Of a stretch of 64,000 nt of DNA, positions 11,102 to 22,583 are shown one piece after another. Below the pieces are notes generated by a model. The model ran no database searches. It was not told the DNA's origin and saw nothing but the letters and a program-made list of their open reading frames with translations. How positions within the stretch are numbered: position 1 is the first letter of the stretch; each line of letters opens with the position of its first letter. Source of the stretch: Brachionus manjavacas (taxonomy: Eukaryota > Rotifera > Eurotatoria > Ploima > Brachionidae); contig JAHQIY010000001.1 of the NCBI GenBank assembly GCA_019054805.1, positions 7,330,501 through 7,394,500 on the forward strand, written 5' to 3'. The translations under genes were made by a program, and so were the position numbers.

Positions 11102-14100
11102 TTATGTGTCTAAATCATCGCAAAGTTCAATTGGTGGCCGATACATCTGTGGAAGTAAAAAATATCGTATTTTACTAAACGCATACTTAGCATTACCAAC
11201 ATTTTTCTTCAAAATATCCATTCTTGTTCCATTCCTTGATGAAATTAATAAAATTTTTAAATAGAAATTTTTGCAAAATAAACCTTCTAAAGTCATCAAG
11301 AACATGTTGTGTCATTGAATTTTCTAAATTATGATTTCTAACAAGCAATAGACATTGTTCCAAAGAAACTCCAACTCCAGTACGATCTTTCCCACTTTTG
11401 CAATTTGTAACTCTAAAACCATTCATTAAACGAGTAACCTCGGCTACTTTGTGTAATAACTCCACTGGACGAGAATCTTCGTAAAGAGATTTCTTCGTGC
11501 TCAATTGATATAAAATATTTTCTAATATTCTTTCGTTATCTTTAAAAATAGAGCTAAAAATTAGTAGAAAAATAAGCTTTAAACAAAGATACCTTTCAGT
11601 TCTGATCTTGCGTGCTGAAAATACTTGCTTAGCTTAGAAACAGACTGTGAATTTACAAATTTTTGTAAATAATTATTTCCTAATCTGTACAAATTTAATT
11701 CTAAATTAATGTTTAAAATTATTAAAAGTTAATTTACAAATTTGAAGTGACAGACGCTTCATTTATTCCAACATTTACCAAAATTGGATAAACTCTTATT
11801 GGTGTTGAGTCAGCAGCCGAGTACAAGTAAACATGAAAACCATTTCTTTTGAAAAAAAAATAATTTAGAAAGGACTGATTAAAACCTGGCTGAAGATATA
11901 TTTTTAAAATCTAAAATAAAGTCAATTTTTTAAAGCTGAAGGAAAATAACTTTGTCGAAATTTATGAGCGATTTATTTGTAAATTGGCGAAGTATTTTTT
12001 ATTCAAAATGGTATCTTCACAGTCACTTTTTTTCCACGAAAATAAATTTTTAAATACAAAAAATAACCACATAATTGAAAAAATAATTTTTTAAAAAATC
12101 GGAATTTTTCTTATATCAATAAAGATTTTAATAAAATTAAAAGGAAAAGATGCAAAGTCAAAGAAATAAAAAATAACTAAATTTGCCAATCAATGGATTA
12201 AATTGATCAAATAGCTTATTGATTTAAATGGTTTAGAAAAATAAAAAATTATAAATTAATAAAATTTAGTTACTTTTTTGTAATTCTATCTAGCATTATT
12301 TCAATTAATTTAATTTATTTCAAAGTAATTTTTTTTATATTTACTCTCAAACCCAAGAATAAAAATCTTTGTTAGATTAGAAACATTGATTAGGGAGAAT
12401 TAGGAAATGCTGTCTTAAAATTAAAAGCTTAAAAGCGTGGTTACAATTTCGTTTATAATTTGAAATTAAAATGTTGATTTCAAATTATCTTTAATTTAAC
12501 TTCACCTTTAGCTCCAACAAATTCATTATAAACTGAGATAAAATTCAAAATTGTGTAAAGGTCAAAAGTTTTTATGAAAAGTGCTTAAATTAACTTAAAC
12601 AAAAATGAATTAAATGTTAAAATTTTGTAAGCTGGTAAAAACCATGTTCGCCAAATTTATCTGAATTTGCTTGAAATAAATAAATGATAATTTAAAGAAT
12701 GCTTCAATAAAAATTAAAATTAAAATGGATAAAATAAATAAAAGATACTTGAATATTTTCTAAATTGTGTTTAAATATGTTTTTAGTTTTCGTTCAAAAA
12801 AATCTTTTATTTATAAATTTAAAATATTAAAATAATATACCAAATTAAAATTCTCTAAATTTATTGTTTTTACCGTAGTTGTTCAATCTGAAATTTAAAT
12901 TAAAATACCGTAATACAAGATAAGTAGGAGCATAAGACATTTTTTTTTCTAATTTCTAATTTAAATCTAAATTTTTTAACTTTAAATGCTGCTTTAAAAA
13001 AAATTCAGTTTTTAGTGCTGAATCTCCAAATTTGAAAAAGAAAATTATAATTCGACTGTATTGTCTTCAATATTTTGGTTTTAATAAATTTCCTCCTTTT
13101 ACCAAGCATTACCGCCAAAGGAAATATTTTTTTACATTTTTTCTTCATAATTTTCTATTTCTTTAATAAGTCAAGTATTTTCAATGCATTCATTAATTAT
13201 ATATTTTTTTTTTTCATATGTTTAATCGGTCATTTTTGACCATTAGTGACCAACTGGCCACTTCTTATTTAATTTTCTTACTTTTCTATATTTATGTTGA
13301 AGTAGTCACTTGTTGATTGAACTAAAGATACATAGTTTGTAGGTAAATGGATGAAAACTTGGTGGAAATTCTGTAAAGCTTGATGATGCTCATAGATCAT
13401 AGCATATTCGTTTGAAAAACAACTTAGCATGCTCTCTAGTTGGATAAGTATACCATTTTTTCGATGAAATTCTAAGAGATTTTTGATATAGAGATCAGAG
13501 TAGTTCGGATTCTTGTTGTACTTCAGATCTATAGTACTGACAAGGGTTGTCATCTTCAAAAGTTATTTATTAAAAAAATGAATTCAAATTAAAAAAAAAT
13601 ACTGCTTGAGAAAAAGTGGCACATTGATTTATAAAACTAAATTTATCTGTCATTGCATCGGTCATAATCGTATTCTAAATATTTTAACATAAATTTATTT
13701 TAAAAAATTTTAATTTAACTTGCTTACATAGAATTCAACAAGTGTGACCATCATTTGGCAAAGTAAGTCATCGAATCGGTAATATTCGCTGTTTACAGTC
13801 AATGTGTCAAGTTCGATGCAAAAAGCTTTAAATTTGGTCCTATAATAACTTAATTTCTCCTTAAGATTGAAAAAAATTTGTTTCAAGTCCACTTTGGCTA
13901 ATTCGGCATATTTGTTCGCAAAGTGACTAAAACTGTCAATAATAATTTCGTGTATATTTTCCATATTTGATTTTAAAACATCTATTTCCTTGAGTAACTT
14001 TTCAGATTTTTTGTGAAACGTGTGATCTTTGAGTTCTATTAATTGAACACCAAGAGTAGATAAAATTTTTAAAGAGTAGAACAACAAGAAAATTTCGCTA

Positions 14101-17100
14101 TCGATTAGTTTTGTTTTGTTCGTTTGTTCGGGGTCATCAAAATCAAATGGTCTATCATTATAAATCAAAGCCTCGATTGACTTGAAATAAGTTGATTTGC
14201 ATGTGTGAACAGTAGTGAATGCACCTACACTAGTAAAGTCATAACAAGCTAATTCTTTTAGACTGTTATTATCAAACACAAGAGATTGATTAGTTTCTAC
14301 AAGAAATTGTTCCAAGTGCAGATTGACAGGAATGAATTTTAAGTTTTCAACTGTTTTTAAGGTACTTTTTTTGACTTTCACTAAAAGAAATAGAAAAATT
14401 TTTATTTAAAATTTAAAAGACATAAATTACTTGTCTCTTTTCTGGAAAATGCACTTGTACTTGCCAAATAATATTCAAAAATGCTCTGAAAATCCTTTAG
14501 TTTATTTTCCAATTTGGCCAAATTTTGTTCTAACGATTTGTTTACATAAGATGAATTTTTTGGATTTTTTGTTAGCACCGAATCTATTTTGTGCGTTATT
14601 TCGGCTGCATCATTAAAAAACATTATCCAAGAATTTCTTTTAAAATAGATTAATTTATTCAGACTTGAATTTGATTAAAGTTTAAAATAAAATTAGATAA
14701 AAACTTTTTTTGTTTAGTTAGTAAGTAAGAAAAAAAATTTTAAGATTAACCACTATTATTAAAATGAATTATTAAAAAGAAAATGGTTTAATTATTTTTT
14801 GAGATTTTTTTTATAATAAATTCAAGAACTTCAATTAAATAATTTTAATTTAAAGATTAAACGATGTTTTTGGATAACGATTAAATCTAATTTTACTAAA
14901 AAATTTAATATTGAAAATGTTTTAAGACTTAAAAATTCAATAATATTTATTTTTTTTTTCATTTCTATTAGAAATTAGACTTGTCTATTTTTTGACTCAC
15001 CCTTATTATTTTAGCGTAATTTAAAGAAGAATTATGATTTTTTAAGAAGACTTGCTAATTTTAATTTAAAAATGCAAAAGGTACAATTTCGAAAAAAATA
15101 CAGCAATTTAATATTTTCATTTTAAATTTAACCTTAAATTAAATTTTTATTTATTTTCTAAAATTTAATTTTTTAAAAAAATATAGAACATAATAATTTC
15201 AAAATTTAGCAAATAAAAAAGTTTATGCTTTAAATACAAATTAAAGGCTTTTGATAATCATTTTTTGATGCTCAAAATGATCAAATATGAAAAATGGAAC
15301 CAAAATGGAAGACCATAAAATGGATTGAAGCTTTCTTGAAAAATAGAAGACAACGAGTTGTTCAAGGTGAAATTTTGTCGGATTGGGTTGAGATTTTTAG
15401 CAGTGTACCACAAGGGTCAGTGTTTGGTCCACTATTGTTAGTTTTGTGTATCAATCTACCAAATGGAATAGAGAATGTTGTCAAAATGTATGCAGATGAT
15501 ACTAAAATATTCTCGCAAACTGTATCAGAAATAAGCGCAGTGAAACTACAATCAGATTTAGAGTTAAATTTCAAGTGGACTCAAGATTGGCTTCTTCTCT
15601 TCAACACATCAAAATGTGTGGTTATGCATTACGGTCATAAAAACAAAGAATTCACTTATTTTATTAATGTTAAACAGTTATCAACGTCTGAAACCGAAAG
15701 AGATCTTGGAGTAATCTTCAACACAAATCTAAAATGGAAAAATCAAGTGATAGAGGCTACAAACAAAGCAAATCAAGTGTTGGGTCGCATCAGGAAATCA
15801 TTCGCTCGTTTTGATTGTAAGTTATTTAGATCATTGTATTTAACTTTTGTTCGTCCTCTTTTGGAATTTGATGTGCCTGAATGGTCTCCAATTCTTAAGT
15901 CGGACTGTGAGAATGTTGAAAGATTCAAAGCAGAGCTACGAAATTTGTTTCTTCAATTAGAAACAAATCGTATGAAAGCAGATTGAAGGCTTTGAACATT
16001 CCAAATCTGGTGGAAAGAAGAAAAAGAGGTGATCTAATTCAATTATACAAGTTCATGCATGGAATAGAATTGGTTGAAAAAAGCAACAATTTTACTGTCA
16101 CCAAAATCCAAGGAATAGGTCACTGCTTAAAATATCACAAAGAAATTTCGAGGCTCCAACATAGAGATAACTTTTTTTTCAACAGATCCGTCAACAAATG
16201 GAACTTACTGCCAAATCAATTAGTTGAAGCCCCCAATGTTAACAGCTTTAAAGTAGGCATTGATTGCTGGATGAGCAGCAATCAATCACATCAGCTGTCT
16301 TAGTGTGCCTTATCAGCACACTCACTGGCTAGCCAGCTCCTGTCAAAACAACTTTTATTTCTACTACTAAATAATGTTTTGATTATGAAAGAAATTGTTA
16401 TTTTTTATTCAAAATGTAAACACCATCATGATTCTATTTAAGTGAGTAATTTTTTGCAGACTTTTCCAGATTTTACCTTTTAATGTAACATTGAATGTTG
16501 AAATCAAAAATGTAACTTTTCACTAATTTTTTAAAATAATTACAATTTAAAATTATTTATTTCCTTACTAGAGCTTAATTTGATCAAAATTTGATCCTAA
16601 ACTTCAAATTGCCAAAAAAAAGAAAGGTAACATGACCAGATTAAAAGACTCATCGCTAGTTTTGGCTAAATATGTAAGTATAATGTAATGCTAGTTGTTC
16701 CAAAGCAAAGGGACCAAAGTAGAAATTCCCATTGTCTGTCCAGAGGATTAAAGGGTGAATTGAAGGTAGAAAAAATTTAATTCAAGGTAGTGCCTTTTTC
16801 TACAACAGGTAAATTGTATCCAAGGAATACAATTACATTCAATACATTTTTTCTATTCCTTGTTGTTTATTTTCTGTTTATTTTTCTATATTGAAAACTT
16901 TTTAAAAAGAAAGGTATAATGGATTCTTTTAAGCATAATTTTAAATTGATAATTTCAAAATTACATTGATCATAATTAAGATTTAATAATAATTAATAAA
17001 ATTTTAAATTAATTTAAAAATTAATAGTTTAAAAGTTCAAAATATTTTTACAGAGATTTTTTGTTTTTTTAACTTCGACTGAAGAGTTACATTTTAATGC

Positions 17101-17882
17101 TGAATTTAAATTACCATGCCTACTAATAACATAATTTAATTTACAACATTAATACATATTGATTAAAGTATTCGACTAAAACATTCATTGTTAAGAAAAA
17201 CATTCAGGTACAGGACAATCTAGACTTTCAAGACACTTAATTGCGCAAATGTAAAACCTCATTTTGAATTTGCTTCAGCTGTCTGGACAACCTCTAGCAA
17301 GAAATATAAAAATGTTTTCGAGAAGGTCCGGAGAAAAGCTACAAAGCTAGTCCAAACAATCAGAAATTGGAACTATTTAGATCGACTTGCAGTTCTGTGA
17401 CTCTCAATAATATTGAATGTCTGTTTAAAATCTAATAATAAATAATTAAAAAATTATTATGATTCTGACATGAAAATGCACTTTGTTCACTAATTATTAA
17501 ATTTTTAAATAGTTTCGGTCAAATTTTCTATTAAAATTTTTTATAATAGATCTAAACATTACTTATGTTATATATTAACGAAAAATAAAATGCTTTTTTT
17601 AAAATTTTAAATTTAAAACTTACAAAAGATAGCAAGGAATGTCAAAACATAAATTTGTTTCGGACAAAATTTGTTTGACACTAATATGCGATCCATTTGA
17701 TTTGTACCATGATTCTTTTTCAATTGAATTCTTTAAATTTTCATTAGGATACAACAAATTTTCCTTATACTGCCACATATTTGGACTCTAGTTAAAAACG
17801 AAAATTATTATATATTTCAAAAGATTTAAATTTTAATAACCGTTTTAATGGTTACACTGCGTCGAATCCGGCGTCTATTCAT
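11102..17882 (-). CDS. INPP4: INPP4-type inositol polyphosphate / PtdIns(3,4)P2 4-phosphatase, short form without C2 domain
   Basis: Exons (minus, in order): 17841..17882, 17624..17787, 14431..14636, 13728..14380, 13603..13674, 13282..13553, 11738..11845, 11593..11684, 11284..11539, 11102..11234. Phases join throughout, giving about 665 residues. Family landmarks: VNLHLEQ (family VPTNLHLQ), TSVGAF, then LIQLESMLS, PILVNVGINEA, the catalytic CX5R motif NCKSGKDRTG (Cys about residue 583) followed by SLEQC, and a C-terminal KNVGNAKYAF...YRPP. These are hallmarks of the 4-phosphatases that convert PtdIns(3,4)P2 to PtdIns(3)P in PI3K signalling and endosome traffic. Mammalian proteins have about 920-1000 residues with an N-terminal C2 domain; here the ATG (17882) opens after that region and no C2 exon was found. 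CCDC28 lies immediately upstream on the same strand. Intron 14637-17623 carries LINE insertions in opposite orientation, and intron 11846-13281 shows nothing. Confidence 0.93.
15245..16360 (+). mobile_element. 5'-truncated non-LTR retrotransposon (LINE) inside an INPP4 intron
   Basis: Begins in the RT palm (KAFD near 15245). Continues through KWIEAFLKNRRQRV, VPQGSVFGPLL and MYADDTKIF (catalytic YADD intact), and the thumb segment DLGVIFNTNLKWK...KANQVLGRIRKSF. After a one-base shift near 15926 it reads ATKFVSSIRNKSYESRLKAL, then ERRKRGDLIQLYKFMHG and HRDNFFFNRSVNKWNLLP, ending at 16303. Besides that shift it has another frame break near 15290. This is the Pol C-terminus of a CR1/Jockey-superfamily LINE, and a different lineage from the element at 26.7 kb. 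It lies antisense to INPP4. A pair of short hairpins follows the stop. Confidence 0.85.
16300..16336 (+). other. Two perfect hairpins at the LINE 3' end
   Basis: AGTGTGC-CTTATCA-GCACACT is a 7-bp stem with a 7-nt loop, followed a few bases later by the self-complementary CTGGCTAGCCAG. They come right after the Pol stop at 16303, where LINE RNAs carry the structure their own RT recognises. Recognition by the RT is inference; the palindromes are directly visible. Confidence 0.55.
17251..17403 (+). pseudogene. LINE Pol C-terminal relic
   Basis: Reads VKPHFEFASAVWTTSSKKYK, then KVRRKATKLVQTIRNWNYLDRLAVL and a stop. This is the conserved VRP.LEYA..VW...ERVQRRATKLV...L.Y..RL segment of CR1/Jockey-type LINEs. 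It is a 50-codon fragment in the same INPP4 intron as the larger insertion and shares its orientation (antisense to the gene). Confidence 0.8.
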
Positions 17883-18024
17883 CTGCAATGAAAATTTAAA
17901 AAAAAAAAAAAAACAAGAGTCAATTTAATTAATTTTATTTCAATGTTAATTCAACAATAATGTTTTATTTTTATATACTTGAGTGAGTTTATTTAATTTA
18001 TTTATAATAATTTTTCCAAAGAAA
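17883..18024 (-). promoter_or_regulatory. Intercistronic spacer CCDC28-INPP4 with splice acceptor at the INPP4 ATG
   Basis: Only 142 bp separate the CCDC28 stop (18025-18027) from the INPP4 ATG (17880-17882). On the minus strand the spacer ends in a long T tract, AAATTTTCATTGCAG, directly followed by ATG. Such a polypyrimidine tract plus CAG is a strong 3' splice site, and no donor in phase with it was found upstream. This fits an outron/trans-splice acceptor. It would also fit a cis exon if an unseen upstream exon exists. Confidence 0.45.
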
Positions 18025-18677
18025 CTAATCGAAGTGAAATTCATGCAGTTCATGACTATTTAAAAAAATCCTTTATATAATTGATAGAAAAAAATCAAAA
18101 ATTTACATTGAATTGTTCAGTTCCTCCAGCTAGAGAATAAAATTTTTTTAATTTAACACTTTAACTTAGATGCTAAATTACTTGTCTCGTCAATTCCTCT
18201 AGATCTCTCATTGATTGAGCTTTTTTGTCCTCACCCTCAATTCTTGTTATGAATATAATTGCTTAATTTTATTTTTTAACTAAAAAATTAAAGTCAACTT
18301 TGATTCAGATAAGCGTTCGTCACGTTCGAAATGATTTTTGGCTATATTTTCTTGTTTGTCTCGGATTAAGTCCATTTTTTTGAACAACTTTTCATGTATG
18401 TCATTAGTTCCTTTAAATTGTTCAATTAAAATTTTGATTAATTTTTTAAAATTTCACCATATTTTTTCAGCCTTGTGTCACTAAATTCGTTCAACAACTT
18501 CATTAAATCGCTCTCAACAGAGTTCACATCCGGCATTCGGCTGAAAAATTGGTGCTCAATTCGATGTCCCATTTCGATTTTAGGAGAATGAACGGATAGT
18601 TTTTTGGCCTGGTGTTGAGGCTGAGGTGTCAGCTTGGAATTTGGACTTAAGGCGATCTTTTTTTCAATACTATTCAT
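18025..18677 (-). CDS. CCDC28: CCDC28-family small coiled-coil protein
   Basis: Five exons (minus): 18458..18677, 18299..18410, 18182..18242, 18107..18129, 18025..18055; introns of 47-56 nt; phases join to 148 residues. The N-terminus (about 45 residues) is basic and polar. The core HQFFSRMPDVNSVESDLMKL then LNEFSDTRLKKYG matches the CCDC28 signature (FLTDVSDVQEME..LLSLLNDFHSGKL). The C-terminal helix RDLEELTRQLEELNNSMIHE then LHEF matches the LEELNSSIQKLH end of the family. Vertebrate CCDC28A/B have about 200 residues; CCDC28B is a ciliary modifier linked to Bardet-Biedl proteins and mTORC2, so a ciliary or centrosomal role is inferred, not shown. Its exon-intron layout and the tight spacing to INPP4 are directly visible. 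Another coiled-coil family remains possible. Confidence 0.75.
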
Positions 18678-19419
18678 CTTTTAAAATTATGAAATTAATT
18701 AATGACAAAATTTTCATGATTTAGTTTTTATTTATTCATTATAATATTTCAAATTATGTCTTAAAATTATATATTTTAACTTTTTACCATGGTTTGTTTT
18801 GCAAGTACAATAAAATTAATCATGTATCTAGCAATTAAAATTTAATGATTTAAAATCTAATCAATAGGCTTAATTATTAATTTGATAAACAGAAGAAGAG
18901 AACCAGACTCTAATCAATTAATAACACTTCTTTAAACCATTCCAAGTAATTATTTTTAATGAAAAAAACGAAAATTTTTGTTTAACTTATTATCAATTGG
19001 ATACAGCTTAATTTTAAAATTGTAAAAAAAAGTTGATAATCAATTAGTTGATAACAATTTAAATAATAAATTAATTGAGAGTGTTATTTTTAAATTTATT
19101 TTTATTAAAATTCTAGTCAGTTTGAAAAAAATAGTTTTTTTTCGGATCAAATTTTTTAAATTGAACAACATTATAGCATATTTCTTTAACTAATATTAAT
19201 TAAGATAATTTTTTTAAACATTAAACAAATTTGAAAATAAATTTAAAAAATATAATATAACAAAAAAAATTAATAAATTGATTAAAAAAATGTAAACATA
19301 GGTTTAATTAATAAATTAATATGTGCGATGCATGCATTTATCCCTTAAATTTATTAAAAACTACCATAAAATTATCAATACGATAATAATCTTAGTAAAA
19401 ACAGTTATTTTTAACAATT

Positions 19420-19580
19420 ATTTAATAGGCTTCCCTCAAGGCTCAGTAGTTAATTCTCTATTATTGTGTGTGTATACTAATGACATACCCAAAAGTAACA
19501 AAACAAATAATGAATACTTTCTGATTTTCGCAGATGATTTAGTTACATTCTTCATTTATAACAAAAAGGGGAACCTGTAA
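19420..19580 (+). pseudogene. LINE RT relic, same family as the 26.7-kb element
   Basis: GFPQGSVVNSLLLCVYTNDIPKS continues as NKTNNEYFLIFADDLVTFFIYNKKGNL and a stop. It matches GVPQGSVISPLLFSIFINDIPKR...FADDLVTFFIYKKKSNL of the larger element almost residue by residue, with the catalytic FADD kept. Only the palm centre is present. Confidence 0.85.
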
Positions 19581-19878
19581 TGCTGGACTGAAAGAAAGGA
19601 TCAAATTCCTTTCAAAAACGCCTAACTCATCTCATACTATATTTTAAATAAATTTATTTTTTATTGACTAACAACAAAATATTAATTAAAAAGTGTGGCA
19701 CCATTAAATAAGAATTTGAGCTTCTATATTAATTATTTACAAATGAAAACTGCTTAATGAAAACGATCGTAACAGTACTTTGAAATAGAGGGGCTTGAAT
19801 AGCTATAACACTGTGTAGTTTGATATGATAAAGTAAGCTTAAAATTTTTCCGAGTGAATTTGAATAAATTACTAAAAA

Positions 19879-20106
19879 ATGTTCCGGAAATTTAATTTAA
19901 AAAGAGAACATCTTTTAAACAATTTGCACAACTTTGTGAAAAATAGTCAAAAGCCAAATGTTTTTGACAATTCAAAGATAAAGCAAATATCTTGTTTATC
20001 GGTGGATAGTATAAAAAAGCAATGCCAAAATACCGAATTATCTTTTGAAAAATACCTGATAGGAGATACTTTTTCAATTATTAAATTTTTATTAAAGATT
20101 GATTAA
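19879..20106 (+). CDS. 75-codon open frame, unrecognised
   Basis: Starts MFRKFNLKREHLLNNLHNFV and contains CLSVDSIKKQCQNTELSFEK; polar and Cys-containing with no low-complexity run. I do not recognise it. It could be one exon of an unfound gene or part of a transposon. No clear splice sites or neighbouring exon support it, and chance frames of this size occur in the window. Confidence 0.2.
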   Translation: MFRKFNLKREHLLNNLHNFVKNSQKPNVFDNSKIKQISCLSVDSIKKQCQNTELSFEKYLIGDTFSIIKFLLKID

Positions 20107-21033
20107 TTAAAAAAATTAACCCACACTTCAAATTGATAATTTTGTTAAAATAAAATTTTCAAAAATTTTTCATGCATTAAAAATTTCGGTATTTCTTTGA
20201 TAAAATTTATTAAATAGTCTTTTTTTATTAAGATTTTATCTTTTCACTTAATTTTTTTGAAAATATTTTTTTTTTCTAATTTCAAAGATCGTCATTATTC
20301 TAATCGTTCGAAAGAAAATGGTTATGAAGCTTTTTAGGCACTATTTCTATTTAAGAAAAGAGATGCATACTCATATCAAGAAGGTTAAAAAATACTCCAC
20401 TCTTTATTAATAATTTTAAAAATAACAGTTTAACATTTTTGAACAAAATTTTTTATAAGTAAATAAAATTAAACAAAAAAACAAAAATTTTTATATTTAG
20501 GGGATAGATCGAATATTGATAGAAACAGTTTTAATGTTAAGCTTTTTTTATTTTTTTCTGACATAAAAAAACTTTTTTTTGATTTCAATGCTAAACATAA
20601 TTTTTACATGAACTTGTTACCTCAATCCTTTGCCTAATACTCTAATAGATAAAGTAACATTGAAACAGTGTATAAAAATTTAATTTTAATTAAATTTAAT
20701 TCTAGAACGAAACTCGAACTAAAACTTTATTTTTAAAAAAAATTTTATTGATAGTTATTTTCTTGTTTTTAAATTCGGGGTCAAAAACCCAAAGATTCGT
20801 TTTTAATGTCTGTCGTTAATACCATATCACCCATGTTAAAGTATTTTAAATTTTAAAGCCTGCTCAATTCATGAATTTTTAGGATTAAATTCTGCATTTT
20901 TTGAAAAAAAAAACAGGTAAAAATCTTAAGTAAATTTTACAAATTTAATGCCGCGCCAAAATAAAAATTAATTTAACAATAATTCACCATTTTTCAATTT
21001 TAATTATTTTTTGAGCTTGAATTTTTATCATTT

Positions 21034-21075
21034 TATTCTGTTCTTTTGTTCTAAATTTCACAAAATCTTTTGATA
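21034..21075. repeat. Isolated foldback-element end
   Basis: ATTCTGTTCTTTTGTTCTAA then ATTTCACAAAATCTTTT closely resembles the outer end of the right arm of the 3036-3402 element (TTCTGTTCTTTTGTACTGAATTTCACAAAACC). No opposite arm could be found nearby, so this is a decayed or solo arm. Confidence 0.5.
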
Positions 21076-21289
21076 AAATTTTTATTGAGATGAATGTTAT
21101 GCAAAAAAGCAAAAATGAATTGGCGGTTGCAAGATTTAAAAAACGTTAAGGTGAAGGATTTAAAAGACAGAAAAGCCTAAAGTATTGACGACATTTCGGC
21201 ATAAATGTTGAAAGTTGACTTGGGGACCGCAATATTGCATAGCCTTTCGAGTAAGATATGCTGTCAAGAAACCATTTCAAAAGATTGAT

Positions 21290-21560
21290 CAAATAGTCTT
21301 GAAGTCAAGCTTCCGAAGAAAGGAGACAAAAAGATGTGTAAAAATTGGCGAAAAATAACTTTAGCAAACAAAGTATCCTTATGTTTTTATTCTTTGGATA
21401 GAATCAGAGAGGCATCTGATGCTGTACTTAATGAATAGCAAGGGTTTAGAGGAGCGAGATGATGCATAGAGCAGATATTTTCTCTTAGAAACATCATAGA
21501 ACAAAGTATGCAGGCCATTGCTCGTAAACTTCATTCTGAGTGCTTAAAAGTGTTCACAGG
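21290..21560 (+). pseudogene. LINE RT relic of a third lineage
   Basis: Reads VKLPKKGDKKMCKNWRKITL, then ANKVSLCFYSLDRIREASDA, a stop-interrupted QGFRGAR and CIEQIFSLRNIIEQ. This is the conserved LPKKGD..DCNNWRGITLLS...NRI...D..LR.EQAGFR.GR.C.DQIF.LR.IIEQ block of endonuclease-reverse transcriptases that are widespread in invertebrates. It has stop codons and a lost Cys. The two relics at 55.8-56.35 kb may be other parts of this lineage. Confidence 0.8.
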
Positions 21561-21989
21561 AGTCAGACAATGCTGTTTTCCTTTTCAAAATAATACCACA
21601 TGAAAAGGTCAAATTTAAATAATAATTTAAAAATTTTCTCTTTAGTTTTTTTATTTTGTGAATAAAGGGTTAAGTAAAATTATCATGCTATATTATTTAT
21701 TAACCTGGATATCATGCCTTTATTCTGCGATGTTTCCTTTAACTTACTTAAATTATAGAAAACAAATTTGTCATCCTGAAACATAAGTGATCCAATTGTT
21801 TATCAAAGGAATAAAACTTAGTTTAACAAATTTTATTTGATTACAATTTTTATTTAAAAAATTTTATCTAAAAAAACACACACTTAGGACATCATTCGAA
21901 TCATTATTTTAGAACTCTTTAGATTTTCTTTTTATTTTTGTCAATTCTTAGGCAAAAAATTAATTTGACAAAAAATCACATAAAATATT

Positions 21990-22583
21990 TTACTTTTCTT
22001 TTAATTTTTTCTTTTTAGCATCCGAAGGCCCCTCGCCTTCTTCCTTAATTGAGGCCAAATCATTTAAATCATCTTCACCTTGAGTATCTTCATTTGGTTG
22101 ATCTTAATTATTTTTAATTTAAAAACTAATCTTTAAATTATAAAATAAAAAGATCATACTTTCTTTGTCACGGCGATCAGCGATTCCATTCACAGCCTAA
22201 AAAAATTAAATACTTTTAAAAAAACTCCTGAAATTTTTAATAACCTACAGCCGAAGAGGTAACCGATGATTTTGAAAAAAGTCTATCGGCATCTTTAAAT
22301 TTTTTCTGTCTTCTGTCCTGTTTTGAGCTTGATTCTTTTATACTTGAAAAAATTTAATTTATTGAAAATTCAAAAATAAAAATTACTTTTGATTAGACAA
22401 AAAACGATCCCAACCCTTAATTACATTACCGTATGAATGAGTATCAGCCAAATAACTTGCCTCAAAACAATAAATTTGTCTTTCTAGATTGGCCAGAGCC
22501 TCAGCCTTTTCTATTTTTAGCCTTATAAGCTCAGTGAGCTCTGCTTTGGTATCAATTATATTGGAATTCTGTTTAGTTGCCAT
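21990..22583 (-). CDS. MEAF6: MEAF6 (EAF6), subunit of MYST/NuA4-type histone acetyltransferase complexes
   Basis: Four exons (minus): 22387..22583, 22249..22342, 22160..22196, 21990..22102; phases join to 146 residues. The N-terminal coiled-coil module reads [20 protein letters not shown], then [20 protein letters not shown] and [14 protein letters not shown], matching the EAF6 core ([32 protein letters not shown]). The second exon [20 protein letters not shown] matches the family's nuclear basic segment. The tail is acidic then Lys-rich. In animals this nuclear protein bridges ING and BRPF subunits in HBO1/MOZ complexes and sits in TIP60/NuA4. Human MEAF6 is 191-201 residues, so the tail is shorter here. 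It is divergent from the FABP gene across about 700 bp, so the two may share promoter DNA. Confidence 0.94.

Larger units (their letters stand above)
18678..21989. other. Intergenic between CCDC28 and MEAF6; retrotransposon relics only
   Basis: AT-rich spacer upstream of CCDC28. Separately listed pieces are an RT relic (19420-19580), a short open frame of uncertain status (19879-20106), a foldback-end motif (21034-21075) and an RT relic (21290-21560). I searched the minus strand for C2-domain exons of INPP4 and found none I can support. Confidence 0.45.
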
